Positions 36,305 to 46,989 are shown, counted from the stretch's first letter. The stretch: DNA of 64,000 nt from Boletus sp. NGJ (GCA_019096195.1 JAGTXK010000229.1:496001-560000); one strand, 5' to 3'. The notes: generated from the letters alone by a model not told the origin. Numbers and translations: made by a program.

Positions 36305-36313
36305 CTTTATACC
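36305..36313 (-). promoter_or_regulatory. TATA box of His-rich gene 1
   Basis: GGTATAAAG on the minus strand, 94 nt before the start codon. The same nonamer, followed by GG and then CGAACGC, stands in the promoter of the duplicate gene. Confidence 0.75.
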
Positions 36314-37063
36314 TCCCAACCAGCGGGACGAGTCGGACTGCATGGCAGAAAAATACCATATTTCATGAGTCCAAATGAAAAACCGCAGCTGGGGAACGAC
36401 ACAATTTCCCATCTGGCCTCTGGTATTGCGCTACCGGCCCATCTGTGTGTTCCTCATCGACGCCATACTAATCCGAGTCGATCCGACAGTTCTCTAACTT
36501 GAGAATAGACCCCGACGGTGATGAGGTCAACAGTGGGAACCTATTCTCGGGCGAGCGATCCGCGTTATTTTAGGCGTCCGGCCCATAACTTGACAAGAGG
36601 ATTAGGATACTTGAGATTGAACAGGGAAATTGTGTTCCACATACGACCGCAGCCGCGTCCGCATAGTTTGGAGACATTGGGCGAAAGAAGAACCACACCC
36701 TGGTAACTAGCGACTAAGGCATGCACCTGCATCTGCAAGACTGGCGTGTAACGTTATCACTTGCCGATTCTACAGGTCGCTGAGAGCTACGTTTGAAGGA
36801 CCGTTAGCAAGAAGGGAAATTAAGGGTGAAAATCATGTCGATTATACCCCAAACCAGCGTGGTTCCTGAACTAACCTATCGAATGTAGTGACAAAAAGGC
36901 GGAGGCTTGCCTCGCTAAGTGCAGTTCCATCTTTTAGATGCAGATTTTGAGCAGCTCTTCCAGGAGTCATCCTCGTGGGCCATCGGCATTTGATTTCCTT
37001 TCTTGTTGACCATCGTCCTTCGGAGCTCTCTATGACCTGTGACAGAGCCATCAATCGATAATG

Positions 37064-37515
37064 TTACACACCTGTCTTGCAAATGTACTGCGCACCGTGA
37101 GATGTGGAAACAACGAGGCCTGGATTTGAAGAAGTCCTTCGCTGGCAAGCTCGAACCTCACCTGATATAACAATTCGAAGGATCATTTTGTGGACGTCTC
37201 AGCTATTTATGTTGAACCTGCAACACACCTGTCTTGCAAATGTGCTGCGCACTGCGGGATATGAGAAGAACAGTGCCCAAAGGAGTCCTTCATCGACAGG
37301 CTGAAACCTGATACAAGGCATAACAATTCAGTGGATCTTTTCTGTGAATTATTTATGATGAATATTACACACCTATCTTGCAGACGTACTGCGCACCGCG
37401 AGATTTGAAAACAGTACCCGGATCCAAAGGAGTCCTTCATCAGGAGGCTCAGACCTGACATATGGAGATATCAAAACCGTAGGACCTTTTCTGTGGACGT
37501 GTCAGCTAATTATGT
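37064..37515. repeat. Three tandem copies of a roughly 150-bp unit
   Basis: Units begin at about 37,066, 37,224 and 37,367 with ACACACCTGTCTTGC (or close variants) and continue CTGCGCAC-G-GAGAT, then AGTCCTTC, then CTATTTATGTTGA-like ends. A fourth, degenerate copy stands at about 39,823-39,930 in the second duplication unit. I see no coding sense. Confidence 0.75.
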
Positions 37516-38635
37516 TGATGCCCGTCCGCGGTATTTCCACCATGTGTAGTCCATGGCGGAGACTGCTTGAGAGAAGTAGTTGTCGACACGAACTGGGACA
37601 CGGTCCCTGTCGAGATTGCCGAAAGCTCCGACTCCGTACGAATCGGAGCTGCGCTTTGTTCGAATTTGGGACCTTTCAGACGATCCAGGCTGGCACGTAG
37701 ACAGCGAACCACGGACCAAGTCTGGGACGTGGAAGCGGGATCCCGCTTCGTCATGGATACTCCTGCGTTCGAGATATGGTATGTCGTACTGGGATTCTGG
37801 GAAAAAGTTGAAGTTACTAGTATACCTGCGTCGTGAGAGGGGATTGTTGCATGATCATATCATCGTAATCAAAAGGGCAAGAACCCAGAGGCCATGGCAT
37901 CGATCATCTTGATGTTCGTACCATTTAAATTTAACGTGACTTCCCGGTACACGCCGGTGTCCCGTCAGAGTTACTAAAACTAGGAAAACCAATCTCGAGA
38001 GGAGTGACATTGACTTATTCGCGAGGTACCCTCGCCGTGCTGGCTTTATATGCCTCCATTGTTGCTTTTTTTGCGCGAGCTATCACTTGGAGAAAAAAAA
38101 ATTGCGGACGGTGTAACAAAATGAGAAGGTACGACAGAGGGTGATTTATCCAAAGGAGCACGCCACTGATCAGACGCGCGCTGGCGTCACTTCCATCGAA
38201 ACCAATCGATCGACAGGATTCGTGACGAATCTTTCTTGATGCAGCCTCAGCATGCCAAGTTAGACCGTTGCAAACGTTCGGGAGTCCGGGTGGTGTATTT
38301 TTTTCTTTATTTGAGATTGATTTTGGTTTAGACTCATCCGGCTGAATTGGAGTGTCTAAGTGCTGATACCGTCTTGACGAAAGGGCGGAGCTAGGAAAAC
38401 ATATGGGTTCATTGTCCGTCAAAGTACAGGATATCTAACCAATGGACTGTTACAAAAATTGTCACACTCGCCGCTTAGGACCCAACATCCCAGTATTTCT
38501 CAGAACGGGGCTCGTGAAAAAAAATGTAGAAGAGCCTGAGGAGTGGCGGTAAACTTCTAAATCCGAAGAAAGATATTAGTTATGATCCATCATGTTTTGC
38601 AAGAGGTCGCTCACTGGTACATCACTTCTAGAGTA
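37516..38635. other. Intergenic region between the His-rich genes
   Basis: A plus-strand frame at 37,567-37,836 (89 codons) has no recognisable domain and may be chance. The part from about 38,290 is the 3' flank of duplication unit 2 and matches 35,180-35,536. Nothing else is seen. Confidence 0.4.
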
Positions 38636-39187
38636 TTAGGCATCGGTATCGCCTGCGGAAGCAGAGCGACCGAACTGATGATGTCCCTTGTGGTGCTCCT
38701 TGTCCTCCGCTGTGGTGTCGCGGCCGTGGTGATGGTGATGAGGGTCAGACTCGGGAGCAGAGCGACCAAACTGATGGTGCCCTTTGTGGTGCTCCTTGTC
38801 CTCCGCAGTGTCGCGGCCGTGGTGGTGGTGGTGGTGAGGGTCAGACTCGGGACTGGAGCGAGCGTATGGATGGTGTCCTTTGTGGTGCTCCTTGTCCTCT
38901 GTCATAGTGTCGCGGCCGTGGTGATGATGATGAGGGTCAGACTCGGGAGCAGAGCGACCGAACTGATGATGTCCCTTGTGGTGCTCCTTGTCCTCCGCTG
39001 TAGTGTCACGACCGTGGTGATGGTGGTGAGGGTCAGTGTCGGGGATGGAGCGAGCACCATGGTGACCCTTGTGACCCTTTCCGTCGTCTAACGAGACCAT
39101 GACGTCGCGGACAGCGACGTCTGGAATGACAGCTGCTGTGACAATGCTGAGGAAGATGAACGCGACAAGCGACTTGGCAAAGTGCAT
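38636..39187 (-). CDS. Secreted histidine-tract repeat protein 2
   Basis: This is a single-exon gene of 183 aa and a paralogue of the gene at 35,537-36,211. The signal peptide (MHFAKSLVAFIFLSIVTAA, then VIPD) is nearly the same. The mature part is four units of about 33 residues, each with SAPESDPHHHHHGRD and then an acidic/His part EDKEHHKGHH followed by QFGR or PYAR. So the unit differs from that of gene 1 (short 5-6 His tracts, more Lys-Gly-His) while the signal peptide and promoter are kept. The start at 39,187 opens the signal peptide. Secretion is likely and metal binding plausible. Gly-Arg and Ala-Arg at unit ends could be protease sites, but this is speculation. Confidence 0.8.
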   Translation of the reverse strand: MHFAKSLVAFIFLSIVTAAVIPDVAVRDVMVSLDDGKGHKGHHGARSIPDTDPHHHHHGRDTTAEDKEHHKGHHQFGRSAPESDPHHHHHGRDTMTEDKEHHKGHHPYARSSPESDPHHHHHHGRDTAEDKEHHKGHHQFGRSAPESDPHHHHHGRDTTAEDKEHHKGHHQFGRSASAGDTDA

Positions 39188-39268
39188 GATGAACGAAGAG
39201 AATGCGAATGAAAGGATAGAAGGGTATTCCGACTGAAGGCCCTGATGCATTGCTTGCAGCGTTCGACC

Positions 39269-39277
39269 CTTTATACC
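39269..39277 (-). promoter_or_regulatory. TATA box of His-rich gene 2
   Basis: GGTATAAAG on the minus strand, about 82 nt before the start codon, in the same context as the box of gene 1. Confidence 0.75.
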
Positions 39278-39960
39278 TCCAGAGCAGCAAGGTGGGTCGG
39301 ACTGCATGCTGCATTGTCACAAAAACATCACCTACTTCAACGGTCAAAATGAAAACCGCAGCAGGGAAACGAAATAACCAGCTGACCTTTGGAATTCGTT
39401 AACCAGGTGAAGAATATCGAGTACGTCCTCCGCTGACGGCGTGATCGATCCGACGGCCATCTCTAACTTTGGAATGCCTCAACTCTCGGGGCGGTGGGTG
39501 AGGTGACATAATGATCTATTCTTGTCGAGGGGATCCACGCTACTTAGTGAGTGCAGTGACCAATGGCTAGACAAGATGATTAGATTATTTTTGGGCCCTT
39601 CTGCTCATGAAGAGGATGTGCTCTACATACGGATGGACGAAGGCAGAACCGCACTTGGTAGACATTGAGCGACTTTGAAGCCATGCACCTGGCCCATCTG
39701 TAAGACACATCCGATGGTCATCCTCAAATTCATCGACCCTTAACTTCCTTTCTTGCTATCCATCGTCTAATCGCCGCTCTCGACGGCCTGTGGTATGTAG
39801 GTCATGAGAGCGATAAAATTACAGACCTGTCTCGCAGGTTAGCACTGCGCAGCGTGAGATATGAAAAAGAAAGAAGGCTCGAATCTGTTTGAGCTATTTA
39901 TGTTGATCCCCAAGTGTCCGCGGTATTCTGTTATTTGTGGTCGTGGCAGAGATTTTTCAA

Positions 39961-42134
39961 GGGGACTTGAGCTCGGAGCTTACATCGCGTGAACAACGCC
40001 GATCTCAACCTGATTAGGTATACTGATCACAGTGCATATCCATATCACCTCTGCACTCGTATCGTTTCCATAGCCCAAGTATCGTGCGGATGATGACCTT
40101 TCCACTGAGTAAGATAGATAAAATAAACCATCTATTTATGTTTTGACCATCGGGAGCGGAGATGAAACCATACAGCTAGGAGAACGAATCTCCGTTGGTT
40201 TCAATCTCGTCAACTATTCTACTTGTTCAGGCGAGCGTGGGAGGGAGCTTGAAGAACAGACGGCCTCCACGCAATTCCCGTCGTGGATGATATAGATACC
40301 AAAGTCGAAAACCTCAACGACAACAAGGGTGATCTGATGACTTTTTTTTGGCGCATTATCTGATCCTCGACCAAGTGATGTTTACCATCTACCCAGTACT
40401 AGCGATACCGATCTCGAGTGCCAGTGTGGGGGGAATCGCGTGCCGATAGTGCGAGGAAATGGATGTCGGGGATTAACGGTGTCTGATCCACAGTCACATC
40501 CACGCCGCATCTGATTCAAATGACACAGTGGTATTAATAGTTATGCAGCAGTGTATTCTTGGATCGGAAGAGCACGAGTCCATAATGTCGAGGTTGCTGA
40601 GATTTCCTAACTAGGTGTCTAAGAAGACTGTCTTGCCTCCATTTAATTTGGTACATGATAAAATTTGCTTGTCGGCAGATATTTGATATCTGGAAACCAC
40701 ACTGGCAGGTCCTAACTGTGTACACTCGCGAGCTAACGTCGCCAACTCGATCGGACGGTCCAAACCGGCCCCGAGTGTGAGTTGCGAAACAGCGAGTTTG
40801 GGTCGGTTCCTAGTTCCTGGAACTTCTCCCCGGAACGTTTTCTCAATCATGCTGCGCAGTGCGCAGTTTCATATGTAGTACATCTCTTCTGGCTTCCAAA
40901 ACACGAGCCGACAGTGTTGGTGCTGCTCAATGAAAGGTGGCATGCTCAAGTGTAGCAGTCACATGTCTGAATCAGTTGAATGACATTGCGTCATACAAGC
41001 TCCGAGACATCGATATCTAAGAACTTTAGTAGGCATGACTGCAAACGTGGACGGTCTTTTGGTACACGGTTTTTCACAACTAGGCGACTCGCCCGACACA
41101 ACCGAATTTGCATGATAACCCGACGCCAGGGAGCGGATGTATCAGTACCGTGCCCCACGACTGGACTTTCGTCCAGTTTCCGCCATGGGACACGGTGCTA
41201 TTTGTTAGGCGGGAAAAAAAAGTACTTACCAGACTAACCGCGGGAGAGACGAATGGTGGGCGATGTTGGACGCTTGAGGGCCCACTTCATATCGCGTATG
41301 TACATACTGCATTTCCGGGGTGAGTTTGGTTGGATAGGCACGGTCCTACGAGCACGACATGGCTGAAGGGATGGTCATGGAGATCCAAAAGTCCAGGGCT
41401 GTCCGAGGCCTGCGACATGCTCGAAATCGATGGATTCGGCGCCGAACGCGCCACGTCGTCCTTGGGGCAGACTCGTCATAGCAAGGAGGGGCTACCCAAA
41501 GGGTTGCCGCTTCGGCATACCGCGAGCGGAGTGCGACATGTATGAGTCGGAGTACGAATATGTGTCTGTCGGACTCCTAATACTAGGTAGCATCAACTAG
41601 TGGGTTCAAATCCCGCCCAATCATGTGACCTTCGCCTCACGCGATAACTCCGACTCTGAGTCTTTTCCCCACTCTAACTGTAACTTGAAGAAGTTGAGTA
41701 AGTACAGGCCGGGCGTAGCTAGCCACTCGTTCATTCATTCGTACTAGGTGCACTCAAGGTGTTACAGAGCGTTTCAAGTCATGCTCTCATGATATGTTAG
41801 CTTTTTCTTCCAGACGGGTCCATATACGATGCCGACATCTACATATCTCGAATGCAGATACAGTGGTTATGCTGTATTGTGCGACTTGAAGGTGAGGTTG
41901 AGCCTGAGGATACCTTGAGGTAGCAGTCACTCAGGCTGCAACTCGACAAGGTTGGGTTAACCTACAAGTGATTTAGATGGTCAGCCTCACAAGGTGTCAG
42001 CCACCTTTCCAACAATGCACTCAGTCCGCCGTCTCTCCTGTTTCCTAACGGTCAACAAGCCGCTATTTCACCTCAGTTTCAGCAGACACCACCTCTGGTA
42101 AGCACTTTGTTGCATCGTACTGCCTACCGCCTAT
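39961..42134. other. Intergenic region with an isolated tRNA-like B box
   Basis: No protein gene is recognised in these 2.2 kb. At 41,603-41,613 stands GGTTCAAATCC, a perfect RNA polymerase III B box, inside a 5-bp stem (GTGGG/CCCGC). A possible CTCCTAA anticodon loop lies upstream. I could not form an acceptor stem or anticodon stem, so I do not call a tRNA. It may be a tRNA relic or part of a SINE. Confidence 0.4.
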
Positions 42135-43916
42135 GTGATAAGCAGCACTGGCATATCCCCACCGGTGATGTTCGTTGTGACAGGCCTCCACACCAAGCGA
42201 CGCCAACCAATTGGCGTTGACAGTTCCAGCGCGACGATCGAGAAACACTCTGTCGAGAGACTCCCGGCCGTATCACACCAACACCGGCACCTTCACAAGC
42301 ACTTGTGCTTGTCTTCAAACAAGGCCGCACCTCGCGTGTCAGAACCAAGGATGACCCGGAATGACAGTAACAGGGACGCTTGGAACCGAAGAGAGATGGG
42401 CAAACGCCCATCGATTAAAGGCCCACCCGGGCGACCGGCCTCAACTCGGGTTCGCACGTTTATACCGAAACCACTGATTCTGGTTGAGAGGATGAGGGCG
42501 CGTCAGATCCTGCTCGAGTCATCGCCGCCTGTCGCTTCGGAATCTCGCGTCGCTCCCGATTCGGTGAACCGCCCAACGATTGTGATGACCGCTCCTCCCT
42601 CCACCCACGTGACGCCGACGACGCATCGGATCCCGACGTGCAGTATTCTTCCCAACGACTCGCATTCATCAAGCAGCGTCTCGTTTCGGGTGTCTGCGCA
42701 GAACGACGTCGTGTTCGGGAGTGGCTCTGGGATGATACCTCGATCAGTGAGACCTTTGTCAGTCGTCACTCTGGCCGATAGTTCATCGAGTACGGACACG
42801 TTTGTGGCCGATTCTCCATGTTGCATCAAACAGGCCTCCTCCAAGGTTCCAGTTCTTGCCGTTACCAGTGTCCATCTGAATGTCGAATCTGATGTCGACA
42901 AGATAAGTGTATCTGACACTGGGGTCCCGGTATTCGTCGATTCAATACTTGCGAACTTCGTGCACAGGACTTGCCAGTCGACCGATACTTTTGAACCTTT
43001 CGCGACGAGTACGCCATTTACGACAAGTCAAGGAAATACCGGTGGTGTTCCATCACCGACGGCCTTCGTCACATCAACTGTATACTCGACCTGTCCGCTG
43101 GAGCAAACACCTGGTTTCTCTGATAGTGTCGGGATCGTCTCTCTCACCTCTCGGGAGGTGTATCCTTTCAACGCTCCAAAGGGTGCTTATATCGTCAAGC
43201 TTCCCGACTCCGGGTCTACCGTTTCGCTCTCGAACAGAACGAGTGTCGCATCCTTGCCAAGCACCGCCATGTCGTACTCGAGGCTTACCAAGTCTGGCGC
43301 CCCTCTCGCGACGCTTGCAAACGCACCCAAGCCGGCTCTCGACTTCAAACGACTATCGACCCGCGTCGGATCTCCATCCCCGACGTTGGTACTCGATGGC
43401 GTCTTCGCTCTCCCATGCACATCCTCGCCATCGTTCTCACCTTCACCCCGGAGAAGGCTCAACGGCTTCCCGCGGCCTCGAAAACCAACATCACGTCGAC
43501 CCCTCTCCGACATATCCAACACGCGCGCCATCGCTCCCGCATCCCAACCCCTCTCCACATCCCCCACCTCGTCCTGTGTACAAGCTGGTCCTGAATCTCC
43601 CCGCTCGAAGCTCGCACACGTCCTCACCGCCCACGTCCAACCACATACGATGACGCGCACGCGGGTGCCGCCGCTCGTCAAGGGCGTCGAGGTGTCGAAC
43701 GATCCGAGGACGCAGCGTGAGATCGAGGGGTTGAGGGTACGCAGGGCGGTTGGTCGTGATCGTAGTGATGGCGGTGGCGATGTTGACGGTGAGAACGACG
43801 GGAGGGGAATGGTCGAGCGAATGTCGCTCGCCAGTGTTGGAATGGTGGCGAAGCTGCGTGCGCGGTGGGAGACGGGCGCAGTGGCGCATGGGGGTGGTGT
43901 CGAGGGTCGTGCGTGA
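42135..43916 (+). CDS. Ser/Thr/Pro-rich orphan protein
   Basis: This is an uninterrupted frame of 593 codons with fungal-type codon use. I recognise no domain. It is rich in Ser, Thr, Pro and Val, with little predicted order. A basic patch (SPSPRRRLNGFPRPRKPTSRRPLSDISN) contains a short PLSDISN-like stretch of the sort seen in cell-cycle or forkhead-linked proteins. Near the C-terminus are two helical, charged segments (REIEGLRVRRAVGRD and MVERMSLASVGMVAKLRARWE). The first start is taken by default, and the ATG of MTRNDSN about 70 codons in is an alternative. No signal peptide or membrane segment is seen. Its length argues for a real gene, and its lack of kin is why confidence is limited. Confidence 0.55.
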   Translation: MISSTGISPPVMFVVTGLHTKRRQPIGVDSSSATIEKHSVERLPAVSHQHRHLHKHLCLSSNKAAPRVSEPRMTRNDSNRDAWNRREMGKRPSIKGPPGRPASTRVRTFIPKPLILVERMRARQILLESSPPVASESRVAPDSVNRPTIVMTAPPSTHVTPTTHRIPTCSILPNDSHSSSSVSFRVSAQNDVVFGSGSGMIPRSVRPLSVVTLADSSSSTDTFVADSPCCIKQASSKVPVLAVTSVHLNVESDVDKISVSDTGVPVFVDSILANFVHRTCQSTDTFEPFATSTPFTTSQGNTGGVPSPTAFVTSTVYSTCPLEQTPGFSDSVGIVSLTSREVYPFNAPKGAYIVKLPDSGSTVSLSNRTSVASLPSTAMSYSRLTKSGAPLATLANAPKPALDFKRLSTRVGSPSPTLVLDGVFALPCTSSPSFSPSPRRRLNGFPRPRKPTSRRPLSDISNTRAIAPASQPLSTSPTSSCVQAGPESPRSKLAHVLTAHVQPHTMTRTRVPPLVKGVEVSNDPRTQREIEGLRVRRAVGRDRSDGGGDVDGENDGRGMVERMSLASVGMVAKLRARWETGAVAHGGGVEGRA

Positions 43917-44322
43917 TGCATTTGATGCCGGGTTGTGGGCACTGAGTACTGAGAGGTCGTTTTCTCGTTTCGAGTTTGTTTTTCTGTTCGTTCTTGTTGG
44001 AAATTGTCTTTCGTTGTCCTGTTCAAGGAGGCAGTTTCGTATCACTCATTGATAGGTTGTGTGTTTTTTCTGGCGAGCAGTCGTATCCAACACTGGCCCT
44101 ACTGCATACAAGATATACATTCGAAATTTAACGTACGGCGAGCGTCTACTGAACAGGATATGATATCAACGTTCATAAGTAAAAGAACAGATTAGAGTAA
44201 GTAATTTCGCAAACACAGCACTCAACGCATTAGGCGCCTTGTCGTTGCATCATACAACACCCCCAATCACCAACATCAAGAAATCATTTACTCTTGCTCG
44301 ACCCCCCCAAACAACCTGCTCC
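43917..44322. other. Intergenic region
   Basis: This is the 3' flank of two convergent genes. Nothing else is seen. Confidence 0.5.
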
Positions 44323-45653
44323 TCACGCCTCATTCCAATGTCCGAGCGAGTATCCGACTTTCATGAGGGTCTCTATGGCGCGATTTCCGCCCGGGTAATC
44401 GGACGGTACAGAGTGTCGCAACAAGTCACCATCAAACGAGATGGAATCAGGCGGGAAGATGGCGATGACGGTGCTTCCACCATACGCAAAATAGCCAAGC
44501 TCGTCCCCGCGACGCACGTTCGCGTGTTCCTAGATCCGTGTCCCATCGCACCGCGTCCAAGCGATGAGCAACCTGGCGCGATGAGATATCGAGAGGAAAC
44601 AGCTCACCTCGGCCGTCCATGCGATACTTCCGACGAGCAAGGCGCCGATAGCGACAAATGCAACCTCCTTGCCGGAGAGAGCATGTTTCAAGAATAGGAC
44701 GGAACGTTTATTGCGGGTGAACACGTCGAGCTGGGTTTGGTTGATCGCTTGGGGGTTCACTGTGCACATTCGAATCAGATCGTACGTTCGTACGCGTGGA
44801 CGAGAGGGGCTTTCTCACCGGTATAATACTGCCCTGGGATGTCTGTCGCCTTCCCCAAGACGGTCGCCTCGATGGGCGAATGGAAGCGATGATAGTCGGA
44901 AGGCGCGAGGCGGAAGAGGGCAAGGGATCCACCCTCGAATTGGAGACACGACGGGTGGGAAGGATCGAGGTTCAACAACGTAGAAATCGTAAACTCGTCA
45001 CCCTTGACCCAAAACTTGCGCGCGAGACTGACGGAGGGGTAGACGACGAGTCGACAGTCTGCCGCAGAACAGATCCCGGCGGGGTCGTCTGCGTTCTCGA
45101 CGGGACGTGCACCCGGATTGAGTTTGCGGTAAAAGAACTGGTTGAATGTGGCGTAGCTTCGGATATCTGGATGGAGGAGCTCATCGAGAGCGATCTTGTA
45201 CGTCTGGATAAAAGACGGGATGTTCTTGACGCTCTCTGGGGAATCATAGATCCGGCCCTCGCGGACGCTCTGTTCGCGGAGGAGATCCTCGATGTGTTTG
45301 TTGCCCTCGAGCATCTTCACCTGCTCTTTGCCGCAAAAGAGGAGGTGCATGCCAAGTCGAGCGTAGATGGGCATGCTCTCGAAGAACTTTTGACCTGTTT
45401 TCCTGTCGATGACATAGTTTCCGACATGGTATTTGTTGGCGAGGTTCTGGAGCTGAGGCACGAGCTTGTGGAGAAATGGGTGATGGGTGTGGGCTGCAGC
45501 GTGAATTCCCTGCGCTACATCGCCATTGCCCTGGGTGTTCCCGACAAGGCTAGCGAAACCTTGGGCGACATCATCATCGTCTGCACCCGACAGACCAGAC
45601 TGTGTCGTGATATGCTCGATGGGCTTGGTGATGTGGTTGAGATGGAGGAGCAT
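44323..45653 (-). CDS. psd: Phosphatidylserine decarboxylase proenzyme
   Basis: There are three exons, 45,653-44,786, 44,759-44,608 and 44,529-44,323 (408 aa). The enzyme converts phosphatidylserine to phosphatidylethanolamine and makes its pyruvoyl cofactor by self-cleavage at a GST/SS motif. Seen here are FNQFFYRKLNPGARPV, FSIEGG-like LQFEGGSLALFRLAPSDYHRFHSPI (the conserved His site), PGQYYTGEKAPLVHAYE, LNPQAINQTQLDVFTRNKR, FVAIGALLVGSI, and the cleavage block GYFAYGGSTVIAIFP. No signal peptide or C2 domain is evident, as in the shorter fungal paralogues. The first intron is odd: only 26 nt (44,760-44,785), GT-AG, carrying a stop if read through. Relatives I recall have TVNPQAI at this spot and here TV is lost. 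It is either a micro-intron or a small lesion. Confidence 0.88.
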
Positions 45654-46252
45654 GGCTGTGGTTATGTCGCCACAGACATGTGCATGATCTTTCGCTTTTA
45701 TCTATATCGGCAACGAACTCGCACATGACAACCAAAAAACATTTTACCTGCTAAACAGTTTATGGCAACATTATTGTATTGACCGGTATGGACTAGCCAT
45801 AAATTTGTGCTTGTGATAAAGGATATCCCGACACTGGTAGATGCACACTCCGGAGACTCGTCTCTTGGTCCGGTTATATACAGTACAGGCGGATCAAGAC
45901 AGATCAGTCGGTATGAGACAACGGCCTGCTCTAATTTATTGTGATGACGCGGGCTAGGCCTCGGGCCCACCTACACGGTTGATCCCGTTGAACCGAGAAC
46001 CAAGACCGTCGCGATAAGTTATGCCGGTTCGTGCAATACAAGTGAACTCGATTGGGCCGACTACTTTCAGCGTCCCGAGCCGAAATCAATGTCGATGTTC
46101 CCACGATGGATGATTGATGGTTAGTTCACTTGGACTTTGCTCGCTTCCCGTGGGCGCATATATAGCTGGGCAAACCAAGTGATGGATCCTGAGCCTCTTC
46201 CGAGTCACCCAGCGGAATTCGTACGCACCGAGGCATTCTGTACCCGACCATC
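45654..46252. promoter_or_regulatory. Upstream regions of psd and of small secreted gene 1
   Basis: The left part should hold the psd promoter. The block 46,119-46,250 is almost repeated at 48,059-48,188 in front of small secreted gene 3 (shared GTTAGTTCACT, CGCTTCCCG, GCGCATATA-AGCTG, GATTCGTACGCACC, ACCCGACCA). TATA: GCATATATAG at 46,156-46,165, about 90 nt before the ATG. Confidence 0.7.
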
Positions 46253-46435
46253 ATGCGTATCCCTGTCCCATCCTCGCTCGTCTTTTTCGCATTATACCTC
46301 AGTTTTGCTGCCGGTGCAGTTATCCCGGCGGATTCCTGCGACATCCCTACCCGCGACAACGCAGTAGTAGGAAGAGGTACGACTAGTACCACCAACATAC
46401 CTCCCGCTGACGGTAATGATGTACAAAAGCTCTGA
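46253..46435 (+). CDS. Small secreted protein 1
   Basis: A 60-aa single-exon frame. It has an N-terminal signal peptide (MRIPVPSSLVFFALYLSFAAGA) followed by VIPADSCD, then a short Thr/Asn-rich tail with a single Cys. The start matches those of the genes at 46,990 and 48,189, and the promoter is a near copy of the latter's. The mature peptide of about 38 residues has no known domain. It may be a shortened member, since its tail does not resemble the Gly-rich tails of the others. Confidence 0.65.
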   Translation: MRIPVPSSLVFFALYLSFAAGAVIPADSCDIPTRDNAVVGRGTTSTTNIPPADGNDVQKL

Positions 46436-46989
46436 TGAATGGTCTATCATTCCTGGGCAGCATAACGGGCAGAACAAATGGTGATGATACTGTCAGGGCT
46501 GTCGCGGTTGATAGCATAGTTGGTAGCATAGATGAAGAATTGTGACCAAGCTGAGGGGTTGAATGCCAGCTAGCTGTCTAATCGTATTCACGCCATGCAC
46601 CCCTTCGACCAGAATCAATGCGTCTTTCATGTTTCAGCGCTTGGAAACTAAGTCTCGTCAGGCGATCGTGGGGGATGCGTCTTATGCCAATCATAGACGA
46701 CGGCAAAGTTGAGAGAAATAATGATGTATCCTGATTAGAACGTAGTACTACCTGTTGTCTTTTCAGGACTTGAGTATCCATTTCGTGATCCCAGGCATTG
46801 CAAGGTCCGTCCATGGTGGCAATCGCACCAAAGCCATGGGCCATTCGAAAATGATTGCTCTGATCGGACTTTGCTCCGCCCCCAAGGGTGCATAAAGAGT
46901 CGAGCACCCCAAACGACGAAATTTCCAGCTTCTTCTGAGCCTCTCAGTGGAATCGTCTCTCTTCCTCACGAAATCAATACTCAACCACC
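46436..46989. promoter_or_regulatory. Upstream region of small secreted gene 2
   Basis: TATA-like GCATAAAGAG at 46,890-46,899, about 92 nt before the ATG at 46,990. The core promoter is a weaker match to the other two secreted genes. The left half holds no gene that I recognise. Confidence 0.55.

Larger units (their letters stand above)
35180..37560. repeat. Segmental duplication, unit 1 (His-rich locus)
   Basis: This unit and 38,290-39,960 match in the same order: a 3' flank (for example AAAGATATTAGTTATGA beside CCATCA), the His-rich gene, its TATA promoter, an upstream block (GACAAGA...GATTAG...ACATACG), and the ACACACCTGTCTTGC repeat. Identity is patchy by eye, so the duplication is not recent. 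Unit 1 is longer because of the tandem repeat at 37,064-37,515. Confidence 0.7.
38290..39960. repeat. Segmental duplication, unit 2 (His-rich locus)
   Basis: This is the counterpart of 35,180-37,560 in the same orientation. It contains the second His-rich gene, its promoter and one degenerate copy of the roughly 150-bp repeat. Confidence 0.7.

Noticed and set aside
37567-37836. 89-codon plus-strand gene
   Set aside because: No domain, no promoter signal, and overlapping frames of similar length on both strands.
38582-39091. Plus-strand hydrophobic frame opposite His-rich gene 2
   Set aside because: It is the mirror of the repeat codons, with no promoter, and the minus frame explains the locus.
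41560-41640. tRNA-Arg gene
   Set aside because: Only the T arm and a loop-like stretch are present; acceptor and anticodon stems do not form.
43187-44026. 279-codon minus-strand frame
   Set aside because: It overlaps the longer plus-strand orphan. Neither has known kin, but the plus frame is twice as long and opens into a plausible 3' end. I am not fully certain.
44796-45728. 310-codon plus-strand frame
   Set aside because: It lies opposite phosphatidylserine decarboxylase, whose conserved motifs are on the minus strand.
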